The notes under the pieces are model-generated. The model searched no databases, was not told where the DNA came from, and worked only from the letters and a program-made list of their open reading frames with translations. The position numbers and the translations under genes were made by a program. From positions 1 through 64,000 of the forward strand of contig NZ_AP028070.1 of NCBI RefSeq assembly GCF_030297175.1: a stretch of DNA of 64,000 nt, read 5' to 3'. Shown in pieces: positions 1-10,105 of this stretch. This DNA is from Marinobacter sp. LA51. GTDB taxonomy: Bacteria; Pseudomonadota; Gammaproteobacteria; Pseudomonadales; Oleiphilaceae. Positions within the stretch are counted from its first letter, which is position 1; each line of letters opens with the position of its first letter.

Positions 1-1455
1 GTGCCGAACACCATGTGGCATCAATGTCTTGAAGTACTCCGGGACGAGTTTCCCGCACAACAGTTCAACACCTGGCTCAGACCCTTGCAGTCCGATCTCC
101 GGGAGGGGCAGCTGATGTTGTTCGCTCCAAACCGGTTTGTTATGGACTGGGTTAATGAGAAATACCTTCGGCGTATAGAAGAAGTGTTGAAGGATCTGAA
201 CGGAGGCCAGGCTCCCCGTGTAAACATGAAGGTTGGCTCTGCGCCCCGGAACAGTGAGCCGGTAAGCAGGTCCGAGGTCCCGGTTCGATCCAGTGGTGCG
301 GTCCACGAAGAAAGCGGCAGTCAGGTGACCGAAGAAGAAAAAGGGGTTGCGGTCAGTGCCGGTGCCAATACTTCGGTGCGTACCAAAGCAACTAACGAGC
401 GTCGGCCGGTACAGGTTGAGGGCGACATCAAGCACCAGAGTTTCCTGAACGAAGGCTTTACCTTCGATACCTTTGTAGAGGGTAAGTCGAACCAGTTGGC
501 CCGGGCGGCCTCGATGCAGGTTGCGGAGAATCCGGGCGGAGCCTATAACCCGTTGTTCCTCTATGGCGGGGTTGGCCTGGGTAAAACTCACCTGATGCAC
601 GCGATTGGTAACGAGATTGTTCGGCGTAAACCAGGGGCCAAGGTCGCCTATTTGCGCTCAGAACGGTTCGTGGCGGACATGGTAAAAGCGCTGCAATTGA
701 ACGCGATCAATGAGTTCAAGCGCTACTATCGGTCCGTAGACGCGTTGCTGATCGACGATATTCAGTTTTTTGCCCGCAAGGAGCGCTCCCAGGAAGAGTT
801 TTTCCACACCTTCAATGCCTTGCTTGAAGGCGGACAGCAGGTCATCGTGACCTGTGATCGCTTTCCCAAGGAAATTGTCGACATGGAAGAGCGTTTGAAG
901 TCCCGTTTTGGTTGGGGCCTGACGGTAATGGTGGAACCACCGGAACTTGAAACCCGGGTCGCCATCCTGATGAAGAAAGCGGATCAGGCGAATGTAAAAC
1001 TCAGTAGCGAAGCGGCCTTTTTTATTGCCCAAAAGATCCGTTCAAACGTACGGGAGCTAGAAGGGGCGCTTCGTTTGGTGATAGCGAATGCTCACTTCAC
1101 GGGCTCGGAAATTACCCCGCCGTTTATTCGGGAAAGTCTGAAAGATCTGTTGGCCCTGCACGAGAAGCAGGTCAGCATCGATAACATTCAGCGTACCGTG
1201 GCCGAGTACTACAAGATTAAAGTGGCCGACCTGCTGTCCAAGCGTCGGACCCGGACGGTAACCCGGCCACGCCAGGTGGCGATGTCGCTGTCCAAGGAAT
1301 TGACGAATCACAGTCTGCCGGAAATTGGTGACGCCTTCGGTGGTCGTGACCACACCACCGTGCTGCACGCGTGCAAGAAAATCGTGGAACTGCAGGAAAC
1401 TGATCCGGGTATCCGCGAGGATTATCAGAACTTTATGAGATTGCTGACTACCTGA
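1..1455 (+). CDS. dnaA: Chromosomal replication initiator DnaA
   Basis: AAA+ ATPase that binds DnaA boxes at oriC, melts the origin and loads the replicative helicase. The 484-residue protein has the usual layout: an N-terminal domain I ([14 protein letters not shown] near residues 5-18), a variable acidic/Ser-rich linker (about 75-140), the AAA+ core with Walker A GGVGLGKT (about 188-195) and Walker [10 protein letters not shown], and the C-terminal domain IV with the DnaA signature [11 protein letters not shown]. The gene begins with GTG on the first base of the window, so its promoter and oriC lie just outside. dnaN follows after about 55 bases, the usual order. Length and motifs are normal; nothing is truncated. 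Confidence 0.98.
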   Translation: MPNTMWHQCLEVLRDEFPAQQFNTWLRPLQSDLREGQLMLFAPNRFVMDWVNEKYLRRIEEVLKDLNGGQAPRVNMKVGSAPRNSEPVSRSEVPVRSSGAVHEESGSQVTEEEKGVAVSAGANTSVRTKATNERRPVQVEGDIKHQSFLNEGFTFDTFVEGKSNQLARAASMQVAENPGGAYNPLFLYGGVGLGKTHLMHAIGNEIVRRKPGAKVAYLRSERFVADMVKALQLNAINEFKRYYRSVDALLIDDIQFFARKERSQEEFFHTFNALLEGGQQVIVTCDRFPKEIVDMEERLKSRFGWGLTVMVEPPELETRVAILMKKADQANVKLSSEAAFFIAQKIRSNVRELEGALRLVIANAHFTGSEITPPFIRESLKDLLALHEKQVSIDNIQRTVAEYYKIKVADLLSKRRTRTVTRPRQVAMSLSKELTNHSLPEIGDAFGGRDHTTVLHACKKIVELQETDPGIREDYQNFMRLLTT

Positions 1456-1510
1456 TGCCGGGCGTTAGCGCAAAACATTCACCCTTCAACATAAAAGAAT
1501 GCTGAGTGCC

Positions 1511-2614
1511 ATGAAACTGACGATCAGCCGTGAATCCCTGCTTACCCCGCTGCAAAGCATTGCTGGCGTGGTGGAAAAGAAACAGACCATGCCGGTGTTG
1601 TCGAATGTTCTGCTGGTAGCCGAAGATAATACTCTGACGCTGACTGGCACGAATATGGAAGTGGAACTGGTGGCCCGTGTTACTCCGGTGCACGTGGACC
1701 AGCCCGGCCGGATCACCGTGCCCGCCCGAAAGCTGGCCGACATCTGTCGGGCGCTGGGCGAAGAAGCGCCTCTGGAGCTTGGGCTGGAAGGTGACCGTTT
1801 GCACCTGCGCTGTGGAAAAAGTCACTTTACCTTGTCGACACTGCCGGCGGAGCATTTCCCGAATGTCGAAGATGAAGCGGAAAGCTTCCGTCTGGAGTTG
1901 CCCCAAAAAGAACTGGAGCGGATGTTCGATGCCACGGCGTTCGCCATGGCCCAGCAGGATGTCCGTTATTACCTGAACGGCCTGTTGCTGGAAGTGGATC
2001 AGGGCCATGTCCGTACCGTCGCTACCGACGGTCACCGGTTGGCCATGGCGCACCTGGAGTTACCCACAGGTTGTCCGGAACTGCGGCAGGTGATCGTGCC
2101 CCGTAAGGGTGTGCTGGAACTGGCACGGCTGCTGGATGATGTGGAAACACCGGTGACCCTGGTGATTGGTGACAACCATCTGCGGGCCACCGTCGGTGCC
2201 TACACCTTTACCTCGAAACTGATTGAGGGCAAGTTCCCGGACTACAACCGAGTTATCCCCAGGGGTGGCGACAAAGTGGTCCTGGCCGATCGGGCGACCC
2301 TGAAGAACACCCTTCAGCGTGCCGGTATCCTGTCCCATGAAAACATTCGCGGGGTAAGGCTGAATCTGGCGCCGAACGAGCTGGAGGTGTTTGCCAATAA
2401 CCCCGATCAGGAACAAGCGGAAGATGCGCTGCCGGTGGAGTACCAGGGTGAATCCCTGCAGATCGGTTTCAACGTGGGTTATCTGGTGGATGTGATGAAC
2501 GCACTGGATGACGACCAGGTGAAAATCACCCTGTCCAATCCGAACAGCAGTGCATTGATTGAGTCCCAGATGGACAGTCGTTGCCTGTACGTCGTTATGC
2601 CGATGCGGCTATAG
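1511..2614 (+). CDS. dnaN: DNA polymerase III beta sliding clamp
   Basis: Ring-shaped processivity clamp that tethers Pol III to DNA and recruits other polymerases and repair factors. The 367-residue length is standard for the family. I start it at the ATG giving MKLTISRESLLTPLQ, the conserved DnaN N-terminus; an in-frame ATG 12 bases upstream adds only MLSA and is less likely. The C-terminus ends YVVMPMRL, the expected form. No strong ribosome site is visible, which would fit translational coupling or co-transcription with dnaA. The stop codon TAG lies within the ribosome-binding region of the following kinase gene. Confidence 0.97.
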   Translation: MKLTISRESLLTPLQSIAGVVEKKQTMPVLSNVLLVAEDNTLTLTGTNMEVELVARVTPVHVDQPGRITVPARKLADICRALGEEAPLELGLEGDRLHLRCGKSHFTLSTLPAEHFPNVEDEAESFRLELPQKELERMFDATAFAMAQQDVRYYLNGLLLEVDQGHVRTVATDGHRLAMAHLELPTGCPELRQVIVPRKGVLELARLLDDVETPVTLVIGDNHLRATVGAYTFTSKLIEGKFPDYNRVIPRGGDKVVLADRATLKNTLQRAGILSHENIRGVRLNLAPNELEVFANNPDQEQAEDALPVEYQGESLQIGFNVGYLVDVMNALDDDQVKITLSNPNSSALIESQMDSRCLYVVMPMRL

Positions 2615-2624
2615 GAGAACCACC

Positions 2625-3896
2625 ATGGGCACCGTGACGAACGGAATCAAGGGCGCCTTCAGGATTGGACAGACCCTGTCCGTGCTGGGGCGTACCGGTG
2701 TCAACTGGGTTCGGGGCGATCGCCCCCCTACCCCGCGACTGTTACGGCAGACCTTCGAATCCCTGGGCGCGACCTACATCAAGCTGGGTCAGTTCGTCGC
2801 CAGCTCCCCCACCTTCTTCCCCAAGGAGTATGTGGAGGAGTTCCAGTACTGTCTGGATAAAACCCCGAACCTGCCTTTTGGTGTGATCAAGAAGATCATC
2901 AGCGAAGAGTTGGACCGACCGCTTGACCAGGTGTACGCGCACATTGATCCGGTGGCGCTGGCGTCAGCTTCCATTGCCCAGGTTCATGCCGCACGGCTGG
3001 TGACTGGCGAGGATGTGGTGATCAAAGTGCAGAAGCCGGGTGTGGAAAACATCCTGCTGACGGATCTGAATTTCCTGTACCTGTCGGCGCGTATTCTGGA
3101 GACGCTGGCGCCGAAACTGTCCTGGACCTCGTTGTCCGGGATTGTCGAGGAAATTCAGCGCACCATGATGGAGGAATGCGACTTCATCAAAGAAGCGAAC
3201 AACCTGAAGGTGTTTCGCAATTTCCTGCACGACAGTCACAACGAAGACGCCACGGTACCGTTGGTTTACGAACAGTGCAGCACCCGTCGGGTGCTGACCA
3301 TGGAACGTTTCCACGGCGTACCGTTAACCGACCTGGAAAGCATCCGGGGTTACGCACGGGATCCGGAGCGGACTCTGATCACCGCGATGAACACCTGGTT
3401 CGCCAGCCTGACCCAGTGTGAGTTTTTTCACGCTGACGTTCACGCCGGTAACCTGATGGTGTTACAGGACGGTCGGGTCGGGTTTATCGACTTCGGTATT
3501 GTCGGGCGGATTAAGCCGGACACCTGGCAGGCGGTCAGCGATTTCATTTCCTCGGTGATGGTGGGTAACTTCGAAGGCATGGCCGATGCCATGATTCGCA
3601 TCGGGGTTACACATCAGACCGTACTGGTGGATGAACTGGCGGCGGACCTGCGCCGGCTGTATCAGCAGATGGACAAGATGGTGCCGGATCAAGTGCCGTA
3701 CGAGGCCGATAAGGCCGAGGACGATGTGAACCACATCCTGATGGATATGGTGAAGATCGGTGAGAGCCATGGCCTGCATTTTCCGCGGGAGTTTGCCTTG
3801 TTGCTGAAACAGTTTCTCTACTTCGATCGTTACGTCCACATCCTGGCGCCGGAAATGGATGTGTTCATGGATGAGCGATTGAACATGCTCCATTAA
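2625..3896 (+). CDS. ABC1/AarF-family atypical protein kinase (UbiB-like)
   Basis: Member of the ABC1/ADCK/UbiB atypical kinase family, whose best-known bacterial member supports ubiquinone synthesis. Family signatures are present: KLGQ (53-56), the Ala-rich nucleotide loop ASASIAQVH (113-121), the Lys of VIKVQ (134), the catalytic HADVHAGN (269-276, Asp271) and the metal-binding IDFG (Asp289). The start is the ATG after AGGAG, with its ribosome site overlapping the dnaN stop; a longer frame starting inside dnaN is rejected. The protein (423 residues) lacks the hydrophobic C-terminal helices usual in proteobacterial UbiB, so I do not call it ubiB. It sits between dnaN and recF, where most relatives have no gene. 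A terminator follows it. Confidence 0.85.
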   Translation: MGTVTNGIKGAFRIGQTLSVLGRTGVNWVRGDRPPTPRLLRQTFESLGATYIKLGQFVASSPTFFPKEYVEEFQYCLDKTPNLPFGVIKKIISEELDRPLDQVYAHIDPVALASASIAQVHAARLVTGEDVVIKVQKPGVENILLTDLNFLYLSARILETLAPKLSWTSLSGIVEEIQRTMMEECDFIKEANNLKVFRNFLHDSHNEDATVPLVYEQCSTRRVLTMERFHGVPLTDLESIRGYARDPERTLITAMNTWFASLTQCEFFHADVHAGNLMVLQDGRVGFIDFGIVGRIKPDTWQAVSDFISSVMVGNFEGMADAMIRIGVTHQTVLVDELAADLRRLYQQMDKMVPDQVPYEADKAEDDVNHILMDMVKIGESHGLHFPREFALLLKQFLYFDRYVHILAPEMDVFMDERLNMLH

Positions 3897-3933
3897 GGCG
3901 GTCGCCTTACCGGGCGGGCTTTTGTACACTAGG

Positions 3934-3968
3934 GCAGCGTTACACGAGTGGTAACGCTGCTTTTTTTT
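3934..3968 (+). terminator. Rho-independent terminator after the ABC1 kinase gene
   Basis: A perfect 10-bp stem (GCAGCGTTAC pairing with GTAACGCTGC) with a 7-base loop is followed directly by eight T residues. It separates dnaA-dnaN-ABC1 from recF-gyrB. Confidence 0.9.
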
Positions 3969-4013
3969 GGTCGCTTCAAACTCCCCTCCTCGCCACGTTG
4001 AGTTCCCGTTTTT

Positions 4014-5141
4014 ATGGCGTTAGTAAAACTCCAGACTCAGCACTTCCGGAACCTGTCCCCGACCCCGGTCGGTTTCTCGCCGTCCTTCAATTTGTTGTAC
4101 GGCGAAAATGGCAGCGGCAAGACAAGTGTTCTGGAGGCAATTGGTTATCTGGGGTTGGGGCGGTCGTTTCGGGTCAGCCGACATCAGGCGGTGGTCAGTC
4201 ATGGCGAGCAACAGTTCACGGTGTTCGGAGGTTTGGATCGTGGTCTGGATGCGTCGGCGGAACCAGACGCGGCTGGCGTGGCCCATCGGCTCGGGATAGC
4301 CCGGGATGTCAGACAAAAGGAAACCACCCTGCGGGTGGACGGCGAAGGCGTTCGCAGTCTGTCGTCGCTGGCCATGCACCTGCCGGTATCGGTGATTGAT
4401 CCCGGTGTTTTCGACATCGTTGCCGGCGGTCCCGGCAAACGCCGGCAATTTCTCGATTGGGCAGTGTTCCACGTGGAACCTTCGTTTGCCTCTACCTGGC
4501 AACAGTGTCAGAGAGTGACGTCACAGCGGAATCAAACGCTGAGAAATGGTAGACTAGACGAAGCCCTGCTACGGGTCTGGGATGCTCAGTACGCGGCTCT
4601 GAGTGACCGCATCAGCGCGGCCCGAAAAACCACGTTTGATCGGTTCAAGGCAGCGTTCCAGACTCTGGTTCAGGAAGTCGATGTCGGATGGACTCAGGGT
4701 CTGAAACTTGAGTTCTATCCAGGTTGGGATAGCAGTCAGTCATTGCTGGATATTCTGGCCAGTCACCGGGAACAGGAACGTCGGATGGGACATACGTTGT
4801 ATGGTCCGAATCGTGCCGACATCCGGTTAAAATTTCAGGGCCGGCCGGTATCGGAAACCTTTTCCAGAGGCCAGCAGAAAACCCTTGTCATTTTGATGAA
4901 GATTGCCCAGGGCATGGTGTTGAGTGAACTGGGTAAGCAGGTGACGTTTTTGCTCGATGATATTAATGCCGAGCTGGATGTGGGTCACCGGGCCATGCTG
5001 GCTCGAAAGCTACAGGCACTGCGTTGCCAGGTGTTCATCACGTCTATCGAACACCCGCAACCCGAAGCCCTGTGGCCCGACAATCAGGCACCGGAGTACA
5101 GAATGTTCCACGTGGAACATGGCAAATTGACGGAAGAATAA
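4014..5141 (+). CDS. recF: DNA replication and repair protein RecF
   Basis: SMC-like ATPase that, with RecO and RecR, loads RecA at gapped DNA and helps stalled replication. The 375-residue protein has Walker A YGENGSGKTS (29-38), the ABC-type signature SRGQQK (about 285) and Walker B TFLLDDINAELD. The length matches the family. The start gives MALVKLQTQHFRN, the expected N-terminus; the ribosome site is weak. Its coding sequence contains two parS-type palindromes, which encode FHVEP in the middle and FHVEH near the C-terminus. gyrB follows after 75 bases. Confidence 0.97.
   Translation: MALVKLQTQHFRNLSPTPVGFSPSFNLLYGENGSGKTSVLEAIGYLGLGRSFRVSRHQAVVSHGEQQFTVFGGLDRGLDASAEPDAAGVAHRLGIARDVRQKETTLRVDGEGVRSLSSLAMHLPVSVIDPGVFDIVAGGPGKRRQFLDWAVFHVEPSFASTWQQCQRVTSQRNQTLRNGRLDEALLRVWDAQYAALSDRISAARKTTFDRFKAAFQTLVQEVDVGWTQGLKLEFYPGWDSSQSLLDILASHREQERRMGHTLYGPNRADIRLKFQGRPVSETFSRGQQKTLVILMKIAQGMVLSELGKQVTFLLDDINAELDVGHRAMLARKLQALRCQVFITSIEHPQPEALWPDNQAPEYRMFHVEHGKLTEE
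4465..4480. promoter_or_regulatory. parS centromere-like site 1 (ParB binding), inside recF
   Basis: The palindrome GTTCCACGTGGAAC, preceded by T, matches the parS core known from Pseudomonas (TGTTCCACGTGGAAC type) and is related to the B. subtilis TGTTTCACGTGAAACA site. It lies about 4.5 kb from dnaA, where chromosomal parS sites cluster. It sits in recF codons for VFHVEP, so part of the conservation could be protein-driven. The parA/parB genes are not in the window. Confidence 0.8.
5104..5119. promoter_or_regulatory. parS centromere-like site 2 (ParB binding), near the recF 3' end
   Basis: TGTTCCACGTGGAACA is a perfect 16-bp palindrome and a textbook parS sequence. It lies 639 bases after the first site, in the poorly conserved C-terminal tail of recF (MFHVEH). 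Protein constraint is unlikely to explain it there. Confidence 0.88.
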
Positions 5142-5183
5142 AGCCGGACCTGCCGGACTTACCATCGCCCGAACGGCGAGTAG

Positions 5184-7631
<2,448 letters not shown>

Positions 7632-7650
7632 CGAAAGCCCTGCTCAGGGC

Positions 7651-7694
7651 AAAAAAAAGCGGCGCTGGATCTCTGATCCGCGCCGCTTTTTTTA
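7651..7694. terminator. Bidirectional terminator between gyrB and the VC0807-like gene
   Basis: The hairpin AGCGGCGC(T)GGATC / GATCCGCGCCGCT has one bulged base, with eight A residues before it and seven T residues after it. It can therefore end transcription from both convergent genes. Confidence 0.9.
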
Positions 7695-7713
7695 TGCCTG
7701 TCTCAGTTTTGGA

Positions 7714-8463
7714 TTATTCCTGGGACATCGATTTTTTCTTTTCTTTTTCAGCTATATGCGGTGCCATCACCTCTTCCAGGGTGTAGCCGGTCAGACGCCG
7801 AATGGTGCGCCACAGGTAGTAGAAAATCAGCATCATCATGATCATCGAGGGAATGGCGATCATCGGATAACTGACCAGGGTCATTTTGCCGAGTTCCTCG
7901 TTGAAGGCCTCGGTGCCTGACGGGCTGGTGACAATCCAGCGGGCAATGACGTAGTTCATGATCGAGGAGAACAGGAAGGTACCGGCGAAGAAGTAGCTGG
8001 CCTTCAACAACCGTGCTTCGAACTCATCGACACTGCCCTTCTCTTCCAGCGACCGGTGAATTTTATCCACATCCAGCACTTTCGGGTTGTACAGCAGGGT
8101 GCGCACAAGCGGGTACTTGGTGCGGGTGGAAATCAGCACCGCCAGCCCGATCACCGCGGGCACCGCGGCCTCTTTTACCGCCAGCCAGCCGGCGTCCAGT
8201 TCCAGCAGGCCAATACCGCCGGTGAGGCCGACACTGATCAGGCCCAGCACCGCGATGAAATTCTTCTTGTGATAGCGAATCAGCTCAAACAAGCCCCAGC
8301 CCAGCGGAAACGCCAGGCCAATGATCAAGGCATTGACCGGCCCGAGGTGCGCTTCGCCACTAAATTTCATCAGAATTACCGAGGGGATAACGATGCTGAC
8401 CAATAGGTCGACCCAGGGTCTGGGTTTGTGATCGGGGGTGGTCGTGTTGCTTGGTGAGGTCAT
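7714..8463 (-). CDS. Integral membrane protein, VC0807-family-like
   Basis: A 249-residue protein with about six predicted membrane segments: LLVSIVIPSVILMKF, ALIIGLAFPLGWGLFELI, FIAVLGLISVGLTGGIGLL, AAVPAVIGLAVLIS, ASYFFAGTFLFSSIMNYV and IAIPSMIMMMLIFYYLW. They are separated by a cytoplasmic stretch with a PLVRTLLYNPKVLDVDKI-type sequence. This pattern resembles the VC0807 family of uncharacterised inner-membrane proteins; the assignment is from memory of the family, not a search. It ends in a Lys-rich tail (KEKKKS). It is a single gene, convergent with gyrB, and its function is unknown. Confidence 0.7.
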   Translation of the reverse strand: MTSPSNTTTPDHKPRPWVDLLVSIVIPSVILMKFSGEAHLGPVNALIIGLAFPLGWGLFELIRYHKKNFIAVLGLISVGLTGGIGLLELDAGWLAVKEAAVPAVIGLAVLISTRTKYPLVRTLLYNPKVLDVDKIHRSLEEKGSVDEFEARLLKASYFFAGTFLFSSIMNYVIARWIVTSPSGTEAFNEELGKMTLVSYPMIAIPSMIMMMLIFYYLWRTIRRLTGYTLEEVMAPHIAEKEKKKSMSQE

Positions 8464-8621
8464 AGATCAGCCTGATGCAGGAACCGACAGCAGACCCAGG
8501 AATGGGCAGGTACTGCCGGATACAAAGTGTTCTGGCAGTATACGACGAATCTACCGGCTTTCGAAGGCGTTAAAAGCCCAGCCAGGAGAAGCTAGGCGGT
8601 TGATTTAAGTTTGACCGGGCA

Positions 8622-8665
8622 TAAAAAAAACCGGACACGGGTGCAAGGTGACCCGTGTCCGGTTT
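8622..8665 (-). terminator. Rho-independent terminator of gabT
   Basis: A perfect 15-bp stem (8628-8642 with 8651-8665, built on CCGGACACGGGT) has an 8-base loop. Read on the minus strand it is followed by a run of eight T residues. It lies about 40 bases beyond the gabT stop. Confidence 0.88.
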
Positions 8666-8705
8666 CAGTTTTCAGTCGGCGTAATGCCTTTCGGGGCTTA
8701 GCCCA

Positions 8706-9983
8706 TTAGGCGCCAACTTCCTTCAGGGCTTCTTCCACGATGTTCAGCCCTTCTTCCAGCACCTCGTCTTCGATGGTAACCGGCATCAGGAAACGCAGGG
8801 TGTTGCCGTACATACCGCAGCTCAGCAGGATCAGACCCTTTTCCTTGGCCTTCTTGGTCACTGCGGCCGCCAGTTCCGGCTTAGGCACATGGCTGTCTTT
8901 GCTTTCGACCAGTTCAAAGGCCGCCATGGGGCCGAGATTGCGGACGTTATCCACATGGGCAAATTGTTCCTGCCATTGATTGAAGCGTTGCTTCAGTTTC
9001 TCGCCCAAGCGCTGACCCTTGGCCAGGATGTCTTCTTCCTTGAACACGTCGAACACAGCCAGGGCCGCGGCACAGGCAGTCGGGCTGCCGGTGTAAGTGC
9101 CACCCAGGGAATTGGGGCCGGAAGCATCCATGTGCTTGTCGGTACCCACGATGGCGGAAATCGGCATGCCATCGGCCATACTCTTGGCCATGGTCATCAT
9201 GTCGGGCTCTACGCCGCTGTGCTCAATGGCAAACATCTTGCCGGTCCGGCCAAAGCCGCTCTGGACTTCGTCGACGATCATCAGAATGCCGTGCTCGTCG
9301 CAGATCTTGCGAATTTCCTTCAGGAAGCTGGTCGGTGCCGCGTAGAAACCGCCTTCACCCAGCACCGGCTCGATGACGATGGCCGCGGTGTCTTTGCCCG
9401 GCGAGTCCGCCTTCATGGTCATTTTCAGACCACGCAGGGCTTCGTCTTCGCTGACGCCGTGATACGGGACCGGGTAAGGTGCACGGAAAACGGTGCCCGG
9501 CATCGGGCCGAAGTCGGTCTGGTAAGGCGCAGCCTTACCGTTCATCGCCATGGTATAGAAGGTGCGGCCGTGGTAGCCGCCGTCAAAGCAGATGATGTTG
9601 CTGCGACCGGTGGCCGCACGGGCTACCTTGATGGCGTTTTCCAGCGCCTCGGCACCGGAGTTGGCCAGCATTACCTTGGCGTGACCGCGTACCGGTACAA
9701 CACCGCTGAGCTTTTCCGCCAGCTTGACGTAGCCCTCATAGGGCATGACGGTCTGGCAGGTGTGCATCAGCTTGTCCAGCTGGGCCTTGACCGCTTCCAC
9801 CACCTTGGGGTGACGATGGCCAATGTTCAGAACACCGATGCCGCCGGCGAAATCGATCATGCGCTTGCCGTCCGCGTCCCAGAGTTCCGCGTTGGTGGCG
9901 TGATCGGCAAACTGTTCGTTGGGACTTGCCGCGCCCGCTGCAACGTAGCGTTCTTTGAGTGCCTGCAATTCTTTATTGCTCAC
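8706..9983 (-). CDS. gabT: 4-aminobutyrate--2-oxoglutarate transaminase
   Basis: PLP enzyme of fold type I that transfers the amino group of 4-aminobutyrate to 2-oxoglutarate, giving succinate semialdehyde and glutamate. The 425-residue protein has the class III aminotransferase features: NSGAEALENAIK (108-119), the GYHGRT loop (136-141), the cofactor Asp of IVDEVQSGFGRTG (Asp238) and the Schiff-base Lys267 in MAKSMADGMP. The start is GTG, supported by GGGAGAAGG just upstream. The usual partner, succinate-semialdehyde dehydrogenase, is not adjacent. Related omega-amino acid or 5-aminovalerate aminotransferases are alternative substrates that cannot be separated here. Confidence 0.92.
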   Translation of the reverse strand: MSNKELQALKERYVAAGAASPNEQFADHATNAELWDADGKRMIDFAGGIGVLNIGHRHPKVVEAVKAQLDKLMHTCQTVMPYEGYVKLAEKLSGVVPVRGHAKVMLANSGAEALENAIKVARAATGRSNIICFDGGYHGRTFYTMAMNGKAAPYQTDFGPMPGTVFRAPYPVPYHGVSEDEALRGLKMTMKADSPGKDTAAIVIEPVLGEGGFYAAPTSFLKEIRKICDEHGILMIVDEVQSGFGRTGKMFAIEHSGVEPDMMTMAKSMADGMPISAIVGTDKHMDASGPNSLGGTYTGSPTACAAALAVFDVFKEEDILAKGQRLGEKLKQRFNQWQEQFAHVDNVRNLGPMAAFELVESKDSHVPKPELAAAVTKKAKEKGLILLSCGMYGNTLRFLMPVTIEDEVLEEGLNIVEEALKEVGA

Positions 9984-10105
9984 TTTGCCTTCTCCCTGAG
10001 TTCAGGTTCGAAATGGTTCATCAATCAGTGTAAGGAGTACGAGCGGGAACCACAAACCGACCATCGTGGAGTGCTGTGGCAAATGTCAGGGAAACCGCCC
10101 CCGGT

